Assembly (NCBI RefSeq): GCF_945859705.1
Contig: NC_079136.1
Location: forward strand, 53,396,094-53,460,093
DNA from: Episyrphus balteatus
Lineage: Eukaryota; Arthropoda; Insecta; Diptera; Syrphidae
Length of the DNA stretch: 64,000 nucleotides
Direction of reading: 5' to 3'
Shown here: positions 13,036-25,434 of the stretch, piece after piece
Numbering within the stretch: the stretch's first letter is position 1
Layout of the letters: the number at the start of each line of letters is the position of its first letter
Translations under genes and position numbers: made by a program
Notes under the pieces: generated by a model
The model's input: only the letters and a program-made list of their open reading frames with translations
The model's database searches: none
What the model was told of the DNA's origin: nothing

Positions 13036-13990
13036 ATAAATTGCACGACTGGGGTCGCACGTACTTGCTCTTATGCTTAAAGTAACAATAATGTTAAAGC
13101 TTTTTATTCAAGAAATTTAAAATTTCATAAGTAGTATAAAAAAATTAAATTTGTTTTTATAATTAATTAAACTCCGTTTTAAATTATCTTAAAAAAAAAA
13201 AAAATAAGCCATTTTATTTCTTGTATAAAAAGGTATTTTTAGAAAAAAATTTTCGAAAATTGTAGGAGCCGTTTTTTAAAAAAATAATTTTTTATATATA
13301 AAATTTTTTTAACATTTTTTTAAAAAAAAGTTGGTATGCCATTTTGAAGAAATAATTAATTTACACATAAAAACTAAATTTCAAAATTTTTCATTGATCC
13401 GTTTTCAAAAAATTGATTTTTCCAAAAAAAATTTTGAAATATTTTTTAAAAAACCAAAAATGCGTTTTTTCAAAATTTTCTAAAATTTTATTATTATCTT
13501 TACTTACACACTTTTGTATAAAAATTTTTATTTAAATCGGGTTAATGTTGTACGAGATATTCAGAAACGAAAAAAACCGTTATATGACAGGTACCGTTAA
13601 TAACGGTACAAAAAATATTTTTTTATTTTAAAAGTTGGCTCTTATGTGTAGTACTACACACAAAAATTTTAATCAAAATCGTTAGAGCCGTTTTTGAAAA
13701 AAATTAACTTTTCTATTTCCGTTATATGGCAGGTACCGTTAGTTTTGGTCATAAAAAAAAAATTTCAATTTCCCCTCTAGGGAATCACAACTACCAAGTT
13801 TGAAGAAAATCACTTCACTCGTTTAGGCTGCAGCTCCAGATAGAGACAGACACACAGACAGACAGACAGAATTGCCGGACCCACTTTTTTGGCATTCTCC
13901 ATCATCGTAATGTCATGTAAAATTGTTATCTCGAGTTCGATTTTTTTACGAATCCTAAACTTGCCCTATAGTACCTAATGTAGGTAAGTA
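13036..13990 (+). mobile_element. DINE-1/mini-me-like (Helitron-type) repeat, near-complete copy
   Basis: Opens with the family head TTGCACGACTGGGGTCGCAC (13041) followed by ACTTGCTCTTA. The middle carries repeated TCGTTAGAGCCGTTTTT and CAGGTACCGTTA blocks. The tail runs GGCTGCAGCTCC, a CAGA microsatellite (13846-13870), GACCCACTTTTTTGGCATT, CATCGTAATGTCATG and ACGAATCCTAAACTTG. Known for DINE-1/mini-me elements of flies: non-coding Helitron relatives carrying an internal GTCY microsatellite. The microsatellite and organisation fit; the family name is inference from structure, not from a database match. Confidence 0.65.
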
Positions 13991-14085
13991 GTAGTAAATA
14001 ATGTAGGTAAGTATGTATTTAATTTCTCTATAGTAAAGAAACAATGAAAACTCACCTATGAATTTTGAAAAATGAAAAAAATGTT

Positions 14086-14107
14086 ACGCATACACCACAG
14101 TGTACCT
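14086..14107 (+). repeat. Dispersed motif, copy 2
   Basis: TTACGCATACACCACAGTG, two substitutions from the copy at 3328-3346; also preceded by an A-rich stretch. Confidence 0.45.
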
Positions 14108-14299
14108 TCTATTTTTGTTTTTAACACTTAAACTTGGATTTTTTTTTTGCAAATCAAAAAACTGCTTAAAGCAATGTTAATATTTTTTTTAATATTCTTA
14201 TATAAATTTCAATCAAAGCGCTTCGATTTAGGTCGGTATTTTACTATAGACAACAAGAATTTCGCAATTTAATATTTTTTATGATTTGAATTGTTAAAT

Positions 14300-14865
14300 A
14301 AATTTACAGGGCGATTACTGAAATTATATGAGATTGGTTTTTTTAAATTTGTTCCACTTATCTATAACATTAACGTTGTGAAATTTCAAGGTCGCTACCT
14401 TAAGCGCAGAGGGTGCTGATTCAATGTTAAGGTTTTGTAAGCAATCTTTATTTTTTTGTTTCAGTTTGTTTGAGAAGTTAATAATTTTATTTAAATTTAA
14501 ATTGTTTTTATAAGAAAATAAAATATTTTTTTTTTTCGAAAAAAATGTGAGCAATAATAAATAACAATCATAAATAAGCAAAAAGTGCAAATAAAAAGTC
14601 ATCAACAAGCAACCGTGAGTGCTATTGGTGAAATTTGCTTGGAAGTGGCACCAGAAATTATTATTTCGATGTTTTTTTTTTCAGAATAAGTACAACAACA
14701 ACAACTTTCAAGCAATTTCTTACTTTAAACAAAATTTTTACTTTTTACAAAAAAATACAATCTTTCAATTTCGATCAGGATATGGAACCAAACTAGGGGG
14801 TGGCCTGACCACTTTTTGAAAATTTTATTTTTCCCATACCTACAAGCGTGGACCACCTTAAGCCT
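14300..14865 (+). repeat. Dispersed repeat family C, copy 2, with about 370 bp extra
   Basis: The head (14345-14425) and tail (14798-14862) correspond to 10900-10965 and 10980-11035. Between them 14426-14797 has no counterpart in copy 1, so it is either an insertion here or a deletion there. The extra segment has short ORFs on both strands with no recognisable motif. Confidence 0.55.
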
Positions 14866-15133
14866 CAGTCAGCGGCTTTAAAAAGAAAACTAGGCGTTCT
14901 TCAAGCCAAAAAAGGAGGAGAATGGTTAACAGTCAAAGCATTCTTGATCGAAAGATTTTTAAATCTTCAGCGAGTTCATGGCTTTCACTTATTGTGTCAA
15001 CTTCATTTTTAGTTCTTATTTGGCAAAAATAATAATTTACCAATTAGTTTATAAAAAATGAACAAATGTCGTAAAAATAGGATTTTTGCCTTTTTTCTAC
15101 ATATTTTGAAACACATGAGCGACCGGAAGTCCT

Positions 15134-15145
15134 TAACCAATCATC
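15134..15145. repeat. LINE target-site duplication, left copy
   Basis: TAACCAATCATC, identical to 17402-17413 on the other side of the LINE. Confidence 0.85.
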
Positions 15146-17401
15146 AGATAGATAGATAGATAAATTAATTTTATTTTCATTAAAAAGTAGTTATAAAAAC
15201 AAGATTATGCTGGTTTTCAAAATTATTTAGGACAATAACTTGTTAAAGTTGTCTGTCAAGTCATAGTTTTACTATTTACATTTTGGCTTAGCTTGAATTT
15301 AAATTAATTATATTCATTTACAATTAAGTTGCGATAATTAAGAGCATGTTTTAAGAATCTATAAAGGTTTAAATAACATTTGCCATTTAATATTTGAAGA
15401 AATTCGATTCGATCAATTGTTTCGGTTCCAAGAAATACTCTCCGGTATGATTTGAAAATAGGACAAATGCTGACGAAATGAAATGTGTTCTCAGTTGCAT
15501 CAAGATTGCACAACGTGCATAAACCAACAGTGTCACGCTGAAATGCCCTAGCATTCAAATTAAGAAGCCCACATCGTGTTCTTAAGAGCAGACTTATCAT
15601 TTCTAGTGAGTTCGAGTCAACAAAATAGTTTGGTACATCTGCGAAGGATAAATTGCAGTATTCGTCGTGGAATTGCGATTGTAAAGCCCGTTCGGTAGAT
15701 GCATTCCAATGTTGCTCCTTTAGCTTAGCTAAAGTTAAGTTGTGAGTCTCTTTCCATTCGAAATTACTGGTTTCATAGTCAACAAAGATTCCAGTCTCGC
15801 GGAAAAGGCCTGACCATTCCTGGGCCCAGTAAATTTTTTTGCGGAGTACTGCTGTTGCTAGAATTCGTGGTAATCTAAAGCTGGGTAGACTCAAAACTTT
15901 ACGTATATACGTAAAATGCATGTCGAGGGTAGTAAGAAACGCTTTTGGAAGACCGGTTTCAATGTGGACAACGTAGTTTGGTGTGTTGTCAGGTAGATTA
16001 AAGCATCTTTTGACGAAAAATCTTTGAAGCTTTTCGCATTGTATGTACTCTTGGTACCCCCATACTTGTGCAGAGTAATACATTATGGATCTAACGGCTG
16101 CATCATGAACTTTAAACTTGGCTGAGTGAGACACGGATTTATTTTTTACGAATTTGGACCAGGTTGCGTTTATAGCATTTTTTGATGTTGACAGCCTCTT
16201 TGAGAGATGTTCGGACCAGGACATGTTATACGTAAAGACTACACCAAGATACTTATACTGGTTTGCAATTTTTATTTCTGTACCGTTAAAATACCATTTT
16301 TCACTAGCTGCTCTTCGACCTCCATTCCTAAAGATAACAATTTCCGACTTCTCAGGATTAACTTCAAGGTTCCATTTATCGCAATAGCTGCTGAATTTGT
16401 TAATAATAGTTTGAAATATTGTAGGACTCTCAGCCAAAATTACAATGTCATCTGCATACAAGAGGACATTTATACCTATTCCTTCTATAAATATTCCGAT
16501 GGGGAGTTCAGAGTGAAGATCGTTTAAAAACAAGACAAAAAGTAGAGCACTCAGTACGCAACCTTGTTTAACACCTTTGTTCGTGCAAAAGAAATCAGAT
16601 GTACTGCTTCCATCCCAGACTGCTGCAACTGTATCTTTATATAGTAGTTTGATGATTTGAACCATTTTCGTTGAAATTCCCAATGTGACAAGTTTGTGAA
16701 AAAGAGCTTCTCTATTGATATTGTCGAATGCAGCCTTTAAATCTACGAACCAAGTATAAAGTTTTTTTTTTTGATTTAATTGCAACTGAATGAGGCATGA
16801 AAGATTGAAGATTTGATCGACAGTACTGTAACTGTTTCGATAAGCAGCTTGGTATTCATTGAGTATGTTATTAATCTCAATCCAAGATTTTAGACGATTT
16901 AAGAGGACCGTGGTGAATAATTTGTACAGGGTGTCTAAAAATGAAAGTCCTCTATAATTAGATACAAGGCTAGCATCACCTTTTTTGAAGAGGGGAAAGA
17001 TAATTGCTTTATTGAAAGATGATGGTATCGTTCATGTTTCATAAATTCTTTTTAGCAAAATGTAGACTTCGTCAATAAAAGAATTACTCGCGTTCTTATA
17101 AAATTCATATGGGATGCCATCTATACCCGGAGCTTTGTTTTCCTATGAAGACGCTAACGCAACTTGTACTTCATTCAAATCGATTGGGTGATCAAGTTCC
17201 GGTATTTGAACTAAAGGTGTTTCTCGTAAATATTCCACGTTGATTAACCGATCTGAATTAAGAGCATTTTCGAAGTATGCCTTGAACTCAATAGCCGAGA
17301 TTTGTATACCATTATTTTTAGGATTACCGCGTATCTCTTTGGCAAGTTTCCACCAATCTTTTGCCGAGGTAATACTTGAAAGTTGGCCAGAAATGTGCTG
17401 G
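15146..17401 (-). mobile_element. 5'-truncated non-LTR retrotransposon (LINE)
   Basis: Reads on the minus strand from a truncated 5' end at 17401 to a tail of ATCT repeats (15146-15165 on the plus strand, GATA units). It is flanked by a perfect 12-bp duplication. The content is a reverse transcriptase ORF (described separately) and a 3' untranslated segment of about 140 bp. Truncation at the 5' end and a short tandem tail are the usual result of target-primed reverse transcription. The target was beside an ATC microsatellite. The element is dead in place: it lacks the endonuclease end of ORF2 and has two stop codons. Confidence 0.9.
15304..17400 (-). pseudogene. LINE ORF2 reverse transcriptase, truncated and with two in-frame stops
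   Basis: One frame runs through the element with a TAG at 17143-17145 and a TGA at 17032-17034; no frameshift was found between them. The upstream piece (DWWKLAKEIRG) is typical of the linker between endonuclease and reverse transcriptase. Next come KAPGIDGIPYEFY, FPLFKKGD and NYRGLS, then the RT core. Numbered from 16785, this has FVDLKAAFD (13-21), GVKQGCVLSALLF (71-83) and the catalytic YADD (110-113; bases 16447-16458). A C-terminal zinc-knuckle-like CX2CX9HX4C lies at 423-441. It ends with TAA at 15304. In family members the protein copies element RNA at a nicked target. The TGA reads as a likely TGG change (ET-stop-TIP). Clade not assigned (I/R1/Jockey-like groups possible). Confidence 0.9.
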
Positions 17402-17433
17402 TAACCAATCATCATCATCATCATCATCATCAT
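17402..17433. repeat. Right LINE target duplication merging into an ATC microsatellite
   Basis: 17402-17413 is TAACCAATCATC and continues as CAT/ATC triplets to 17433. Read on the minus strand it adds a run of methionine codons in front of the LINE frame, which is spurious. Confidence 0.9.
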
Positions 17434-17452
17434 ATAATAAAACGGCGAACAT

Positions 17453-17489
17453 GGTTTTTGTGGTACAAAATACCGGCCCCACAAAAACC
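17453..17489. repeat. 11-bp perfect inverted repeat
   Basis: GGTTTTTGTGG at 17453-17463 and CCACAAAAACC at 17479-17489, with a 15-base loop. Just outside the LINE. Function unknown. It is followed at 17613-17636 by a run of 24 A. Confidence 0.6.
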
Positions 17490-18004
17490 GAAGGGGCATA
17501 AATTATATACCGAAATAAAGCGAATGACTTCTAGAAGTGCACAATAAATTTTGTTTTTACTTTTTTTTACCCGAAATAATGAAATTAAACAAATTAAAAT
17601 TCGATACAAAATAAAAAAAAAAAAAAAAAAAAAAAACAAAACAAAAACAACTGGAATATCTGCTGGAAAATTTCCAATCGACTGGAATGAAATGTCATTC
17701 AAGAATGAATGATTGAATGAAAGCATTCAGCGAAAATCAAAAAACATTAAGGTGGTTTCACATTGGTGCGTTGTTTTAAGATCGCATGTTAACTATGGTT
17801 AACTTTCATTGTTTTAGTTATCTAAGTTTAGAAGTAAGATGTTTGTTTTATTACCATGAATTTTTTTGTAAAAATCGAATTCTATTAAATTCGAGTCTAT
17901 TACTAAGGTCCAATCTTTTGTAAACACTTTTGATACCAATGAAATCTATCTTCGTCCTTAAATAAGGTAAGAAAAACTGTCAAAAATTGAGTTTGAAAAT
18001 TTTT

Positions 18005-18690
18005 ACTTTTGTACTTTTTCACTTTTTTCTCGCTAGCGTAATTTTTTTATAAAAAAGAGTTAACAAATTGTTTTTTATACAAAAAAAAATATGCATTTCG
18101 CATTTTTTGTTTTAATTTTCTAGCCCGAAAAACCATACAAAAATGCGTTTGAAAATTTTCACTTTTATACTTTTTCACTTCTTGAGCCAATGTAGTTAAG
18201 GCTTTATAGGAATAACTACAAAGGCCACTTTTTGAAAAAAGTCAAAAAGTGATAGATTTCAAACTCATTTTATGACAGTTTTTAATAACGACAAAATAAA
18301 AAATAATGATGAAAAAAGCTTATTTTTTGGTTTCAAAAAATTTGTTTGTAGTTTTTTTCCAAAAACAAATATTGCTAGAAAGAAATAAAAAACAAATTAA
18401 TTTTGTAGATTTCCCACTTTTTCACTTTTTAGGTCACTTTTAGGTATGTATAATGGCCTCTTTTTGCAAAAAGTCAAAAAGTGAAAATTTTCAAACTCAT
18501 TTTGTGACAGTTTTTCCGACCACAAAATTAAAAATAATGATGCAGAAAGCCTTTTTTTGGTTTCAAAAACAATTTTTGTAGTTTTTTTCCCAAAATTTTT
18601 CCAAAAACAAATAGCGCTAGAAAGAAATAAAAAAAAATTAAAATTTCCCACGTTTTTAGTTTTTAGGTCATTGTAGTTCTGGCTTTAACA
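18005..18690 (+). repeat. Tandem duplication, about 235-bp units
   Basis: 18220-18450 and 18455-18690 share, in order, GTCAAAAAGTGA, TTTCAAACTCATTTT, TGACAGTTTTT, AATAATGATG, TTTTTTGGTTTCAAAAA, CCAAAAACAAAT, GCTAGAAAGAAATAAAAA and a CACTTTTTAGGTCA / AGTTTTTAGGTCA end. A more degenerate unit seems to precede at 17985-18200. No ORF survives across units. Confidence 0.7.
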
Positions 18691-21600
18691 GAAAAAAACG
18701 TTGTCGTGCGACGCAGTTCGTTTGGTAAAGCCTTATGAATTGATTTGTTTGATTAAAAAATGTCCATTCTCACTTTCAAATGGATGTTTTGCTTAAAATT
18801 TCACTGCCACAGTACCACGGATTACCTTTTTACTACTGTATACATTGAAGATCAACACCTGAACGCACCTTTAATAAATGTGAACCTATCCTTAATCTCT
18901 AATAAATATCTGAACGCATTTACTAAAATTTTCTTGGAAAACTTGGTCAACCTCTACTGGTGAAGAGGTAAACAAACATTTTTTCCCATGCTAATTACAG
19001 CAAAAAATCTATTTTCAGTACAAAAAACGTTTGTTTACATCTTCACCAGCCCAGAAATGACATTCGCTGGAAGTTTCCCATAGTTGGTGGAGGTTGAATG
19101 ATTGAATGATGGAATTTGAACGAATGGAACATGAAACAGATTGAATTTAATCGCAAAATGCAAGGTGCAAACACAATGTCTTAAGGCGATTACACTTTGC
19201 ATTTTCTTATTCGATACTTTTTTTACGTAGTTGAGCGTAGTTAAAACGTAGTTCAACAATATCTAAATCGTTTAAAATATATCAAAAAGTAGGTATATTA
19301 TACATTCCTGTGTATTTTGTCTTCAAAAAGTGTAGTTAATCGCAAGAAAACAACAACAAATACAATAAAAAATAAAGAAACTATTTTGGTATAATTGTGT
19401 TCAAAATTGTTGCAAATAAAAAAAATAAAGAAATTGGCACTCGAATTTCGAGGGCTGGGTCGACTAGTTTGAATTAATTGTTTTTCTACTTAATTATGTT
19501 CCAATTATTATGTTCCAAAAATAATATGTTAGGGTGGTCAAATTGTTTTTTTTTGTAAAAATACCATTTTTTTAAAATTTGTTTGAAACTTCAGAGCTGA
19601 TGCGCAAACTGAATGATATCTATATTTTTTAAACCCTTCTTAGTCTTCACCATTCGCAACTTTTCCGCGCTATTAGGTACGATTTGAAATTCGAAAAGAA
19701 ATGTTTTTCGGCCTACTCTAATGTAAAATATACAGTACATAGGTATTTCGATATGCTGTATCCAAGCTCAGATTGACCCGTACAATTCCACGAAACCGAA
19801 CTTAGATTCGGATTCAGCATATCAAAATACATAACCCAACGTGTGGTTCATTGTTCGCGCAATTTTGTTTTTCTGTTCGGATGTAATTAAAAAGAAAATA
19901 ATACTAGAATTATTTTTGATAAAAAAATTAGAGCTAACTATTTCGATTAAATTGCAGTACATGGAAAATGTTATATTGGAGGTATCCGTACCGAATTTGG
20001 AGAAAATCCATTAATTCGTGAAGATATTGGAAATATGTATACGGATGGACGAACAGACGTCGAATTAAATTTTGGAATGTTTTTTTTTTTTTTCTTGTTG
20101 ATAAATTGAATATGATGACGGCTATATTTACTCGTTTCATACTCAAGTTTTTAAACTCATTATATTTCAACATAAAATCGAACAATAATCTTATTCTTTC
20201 TACAAGGTCTTAGAAATCATTATCAATTTATCATGTACTCCAGCAAAATGATTGTTTTTATTGTTGACACTTAGCGTTAGTATCAGTTTCACTTCATAAA
20301 TAAATAAACAATCAAAATGATTATGATTTACCTCATTCTCACAACATTTTTATAGATACATACTATACCAACTACTTATGAACATCAAGGTTGTGGCAGC
20401 TGAACAACATTGAGTTCCTCGCACCAAACGATACCGACTATACTATGTGGCGCTTACTGACGCTTCTATTACTAACTGTCTGAGCCATAAAATTACTTTC
20501 ATTCTCTGTGCACTTGCAAAAAGCTTGTAAAAAATTATATGGAGTGCTAGATATGGTGTTGTAGTTATGGAGCATTACATTACTTACATTCACAAAGCCG
20601 GGTGGAAGCGCAAGCAAGCAGCCGGCCGGCTAACATCAACAACTGCAAAGGAAAACAGTAACAGTATAACAGAGCAAACTGGCTCAACAAGTGGCTCATA
20701 AAATTTAAATCAATTCATTTATGTGTTTTTGTGTGTTGTTTCTTTTATTCTTTTCCTGGTTCCTTCCGGTTTTTAAGGAGCGAACACTAGCCCAACCTTC
20801 TAGTGAGTGTGTGATGTCGTATAGACGGAGACTTTTTATTTGATTCTGTTTTCCGTAACATTATTTTTTTTTTTTATGTCAACGAATTTCTGCATTTTTA
20901 TTCAGTTTCATTTTTTTTTTCTTTGGTGTGTGTTAATTTGTCTGTCTGTGGTGAACAAGAACTGTCATATCCTTGCCACTTTTCCACAGGCAACAAACCC
21001 GAACTCCTGATCCAGATTCCTGAACTCCTGGATACTTCTGTTAGAGATAAACTTACACTCGTGCAGGATTTTCGAAATGTGTTTCGCATGAAAAATGTGT
21101 GTGTGTGTGTAAATGTTTTTTGCAGTGTTTTTGTCATTGCGTTTATGGTGTTTTGCTGTTTCTACCAGAGTCCAGAGGTTTTTCCATAATATTTTTCGCC
21201 GAGTATAAGAAGGATGGTTTTTATTGTCCTTGGTGGTATGCTCTTGGCTGTTACCAGTGGTTGTTAAATATGTTTCATGACTGAAAGTGGCTCATTAAAA
21301 TGGATTCGGTTCATATAATACATAAGAGTGTGTCCCTGAAATGACGGACTACGTACTAGTTGGACCCACCATCATAAAGCTCTAGATATAGGTACTATAT
21401 ACCAACAAGGATATGACTTAAGTGATGAATTCGTATTGCGGCGTTTATGGTTGTAATGCGGACATTAACAATTATAATGTCCATGATAACCCAAAGAAGA
21501 AAGAAGAAGAAGATCATGCTGAAGAGTGGTGGTTTGAGGTTAAGTGAATATTAGGAGAATGTTAAGTTTCATTATAAATGTGGATTATTTTTATTTCGGC

Positions 21601-22318
21601 TTGATTATGAAATTATTTGTAGGTATTCATGGAAAAACAGAGGTTTAATAGGTTTGGTTACATATTTTATCAAATTCTTACATATCAATTAAAGGAGTTA
21701 ACAAAATTCTAACAAAAGACGATGAACAATTTAGTGACCAAAAACTACCAATCATACAATCAAAAATCGACCGACGTAATTTTTCACTTGCATACCAGAT
21801 CTAATGAGTCCGCAACTCGACGGGTTTTGGATTATACTGACTTTTTTGGTATTTTTTTGTTTTTGTTACATGTGCGTGCGTGCAAGTCCTTTTTCTTACA
21901 CTTTGTAAACGCAATATCTATTATTAAAATAATTACCCACTAACTGAAGTATGGAACTTGAGGCAACATACAAGACATTAGTGGTTAAAACCGCGGTATG
22001 GCTTAAGTGAATTATTGTAATCATTTTAAGAAATTTAAAAAAAATAATTTGGTATGTATTACCATGGTTTTTAAAAAAAAATCAAATGTGATGGCAAATC
22101 GAAAGATAAAAATCGGTTTTTCACTTGTCATTTCAACATTGATAGATCAAAGAAAATTATCTTAATTTTAAACAAAATTGGTTGAGTATACGAAAAGAGT
22201 CGAAAGTTATTGAGACTGTATTTTTTTTTTTTTTTTTTTCAAGAAAAAATATTTCCATTAAATATTCGCATTTTTGAGAAAAACTCAGTTTTGTTTAGCA
22301 TTATTAACATCATTAAAT
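18691..22318. other. No gene seen
   Basis: Mostly non-repetitive. An imperfect 21-bp inverted repeat pairs 18957-18977 (CTGGTGAAGAGGTAAACAAAC) with 19029-19049. A second pairs 19741-19763 with 19810-19833. 20400-21500 is of higher complexity with a GT run near 21095. Short ORFs overlap on both strands and show no recognisable domain. Confidence 0.5.
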
Positions 22319-23143
22319 GGGAGCGTATCGGAATACCGCCTTTTAAAATCCCGTTTTTCGAAAATCAAGAAAAAATAGTTTGAAAATCCCGTCTACTAAA
22401 ATACCGATTTTTTAAATCCCGTCTTCTGAAATCCCGCATTTTAAAATCCCGTTTTTTACAAAATACATACTTAATGCATAAATTAAAAAAAATCATAAGA
22501 AATAGACAAAAAATTAGTAAAACTAATTTTTTGCGTCGTAAAGCACACAGAATATGTAGCCCGACAAACAATTTTGGTTCTATAAAGCTTTACAGATGCA
22601 ATTGTTGCTTCTGTAAAGCATTATAGAAGCAAAATTGTTAGTAGAGAGGTACCTACAATACATTATGAAAACGGTATTTCTTTTATAAAAAAACATACAA
22701 TAATCAAAACCTTAAATTGAGATCACGGATAAAAAAGAAATTTTATTTACCTAACAAAATATCAAAACTGTTGAAATGCATCCAAATATACATTTATTAT
22801 TACATTGTTTAATTTTTCATATTTTTTTTTATATGTTATATATTTTTGTTAAAGGTTATAATTAGCTAAATGCGTTTTGAAAAACCTCTCATTTTTAATT
22901 TGTTTTAATTTTTCACTATCCCGATTTTGCAATCAAAACTAGTTGTTTTATTTTAAAAATTCGCGCGATTTAAAAAAAAAAACAACTAGTTTTGATTGCA
23001 AAATCAGGATGATAAAAAACGGGATTATAAAAATCGGAATTATAAGAAACGGGATTATAGAAAGTGGGATTACGAAAAACGGGATTTTAAAAGCGGGATT
23101 TTGAAAAACGGGAATATTAAAAGCGGGATATCGAACCCAACCC
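22319..23143. mobile_element. Foldback element FB-1 with inverted arrays of AAATCCCG units
   Basis: Left arm (about 22330-22460) repeats AAATCCCGTTTTT-like units at irregular 15-20 bp spacing. Right arm (about 23010-23130) repeats the reverse complement, AAAACGGGATTTT. A central hairpin pairs 22921-22949 with 22979-23008 around TCGCGCGA. The ends are GGGAGCG and CCAACCC. An 8-bp duplication CATTAAAT flanks it (22311-22318 and 23144-23151). No coding capacity. Long terminal repeats built of tandem subunits with 8-9 bp target duplications resemble Drosophila Foldback and some Mutator-like elements. It shares its termini with FB-2 at 25885-26388. Confidence 0.8.
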
Positions 23144-23151
23144 CATTAAAT

Positions 23152-23931
23152 ATATCGAATTTAATCAAACTCCTTAGAGCCCTTTTGAGGAAATTGCAAT
23201 TACTCGAAAAATTTGTATAGGATTACACTTTCTTCAAGAGTTATTGTAAAACAAAGACAAAATCTGTCTTTAAAATTACGAAAAACTCATCCGTGCAAAA
23301 TATCAAGAAAATCCGTCAACCCGTTTAGTGTGTAGAAGAATTGATCGGCATTGTGCCACTTTTTTTTAAACATTTTCATTTTTTTGCCTAATTTGACATC
23401 TCTTTTCTTGTGCTAAGCTCCAACTTTGAAGAGCTAGCTCATATATGATTTCAGTTGATCTAAGCTGTTAGATAATCTGAGTGTAACTAAGTTCATCTAA
23501 AAAACCTACTCGTAAGTGGTTGGATAGCAAAAATAGTCAAAATTATGAGAATTTTGTTTGTGTTTTTTGGGATAACCTTATTTAAACCCCTGTAGATATT
23601 GCTATTTTGCTCGAAACTGAACTTCCTTAAATAAGAAATGAGCTGCACCAGCTGATCGCAGCCCAATTTTTAGATTACTTACCCCCGCTGTGCTAGTGCA
23701 TAGAACTTACACAAATTTTATTCCAAAGTACTAAATCGCAAAGAAAATACATAATAACCCAACAAAATTTGTAACATCTCCAATTTTGTATTTGTATTTT
23801 TATTGTAGCATAAATTTTATTATTTTTTCTTAAACTATATAGCACAGTTTTCTTTTTTTTTTGTATTCAAATAACCAGTATGGTCTATAACGATCCTTTT
23901 TAATTAATTGCGATAGGTATAGAAACTATAC
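23152..23931. other. No gene seen; AT-rich
   Basis: No ORF, repeat or motif stands out between FB-1 and the inverted-repeat element that begins near 23932. Confidence 0.5.
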
Positions 23932-24036
23932 GGCAGTTTGTACCACCCCCAAATTTTGTTGCTCATTCAATAGAGCATTGGCTGAATATCATTACGCTGA
24001 TTTTTCGCAGTCGCGAAATTCACCTTTCGGCCGCCA

Positions 24037-25434
24037 CACAGTGTGTCGAGCCCATACAAAAGTTTAGGTATCATAAATACTTGCAGCTAAGTTTTTGGAG
24101 TTTTAATATCTTTTTTTGTGTTTTTATGGCAGGAATAGAAAAAAAATTACAAATTAACAAATTAAACAACCTATTACTTTTTTTTTTAGTATAATTTATG
24201 AAATTAACATTTATTGAAGAAGCCACTTGTGAGCAAAATTAATTTTTTTTTATATATATAAAAAAAATATACTTTTCGTAAGGTTTTTGGTGTGCTGAAC
24301 TCGAATCCGAAGTCAGAAAAATTCTATCATATCACGTTTTTGAAATATTCCCGTTAGAAAATCTGAAATGTCGTTTTTTAACAGTTTTTGAGGTTATGTT
24401 CTTGAACGTGGTGATTTATTTTAAATAAATTTGTGACAGTTTCTAAAAGAACTACATGTTTTGTTTTAAAGCCCGTTTAAATCTTTTCAATATCTTTTTT
24501 CTACTTTGAGAAATCTTAAGTTGAAGTCAACTTGTTTTGTTTATCTTCTCTATACAAAAAAATCGTATGTTTATTTGCGTTTCATAGCAAATCTCGAATA
24601 GTTTTTTGTCAATCGCTTTCAAATTTTGAAATAGCGTTTTATTTGCATTTCCGTAAATTCTTATATCGATGAGGTTGGTAAATACGCTATAATACACAGT
24701 AGAGCGTGGCCGGGTCAAGTAATTATATTAAAAATTTAGTATGCAGAAAAATATAATTTTTTTCTCGTTGAAAACAATATTTAAAATATTTTTAATTACA
24801 TAAACAGCTTTTTGTTACTTGTGTATGGGTAAAAATTATTAAAAACATCGATTTTTTCATTTTTGTGATCCCCTTGAAGATGTTTCTCAAAAAATGAATT
24901 ATTTTGAGTACTTGACTCGTAGCACATAAATGTGAATATCTCTGGTAATCGCAAACAGAAGCAGACCAAACTTTGCCAATATTAAGTATAGGCCTAAGGA
25001 AAAATAATATAAAAAAATTATCGATATGATTTTATATGTTTTTTTTTAAATTAAGTTTAAAAATTAATTTTTTTTTTTTTTGGCCATTTATCAAAGAAAT
25101 TTTAATAACTCATATATAATTTTATAAATTTAATTTTTTTTGTTATACGTTTTACAACAACACTCAAATAAACAAAATAACATTAACAAAATTTTTCAAA
25201 CAATTACCAAACGTGAAATATACACTCTCAAAGATTCCCATAAATTCCTCAAAATATTTTCGATTTCCGAGGTACTCATGTTTCGGAGCTTATTTTGAAT
25301 ACATAACCTGGGTTATTTTCTAAGATAAATATGTTTTCATATGAGTTGACACTTCTAAATTTTATTTTAATAGCAAAAATATTAATTTTTAACAAAAAAA
25401 AAAGTGATTTATCATAAGGGGACGACACACTGTG
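24037..25434. mobile_element. Non-autonomous Transib-like DNA transposon
   Basis: Begins CACAGTGTGTCG and ends CGACACACTGTG: a 12-bp perfect inverted repeat whose first seven bases equal the V(D)J signal heptamer. It is flanked by the 5-bp duplication CGCCA (24032-24036 and 25435-25439). Removing the element and one CGCCA restores the host arm base for base against the uninterrupted right arm (27700-27745). Known for Transib: CAC-starting RSS-like heptamer ends and 5-bp GC-rich duplications. The 1.4-kb interior has no ORF longer than about 75 codons and no RAG1-core-like protein. Confidence 0.8.

Noticed and set aside
17143..17499. A separate gene starting at 17499
   Set aside because: It is in the same frame as the LINE reverse transcriptase and separated from it only by two stop codons. 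Its N-terminus is the ATC microsatellite and flanking DNA.
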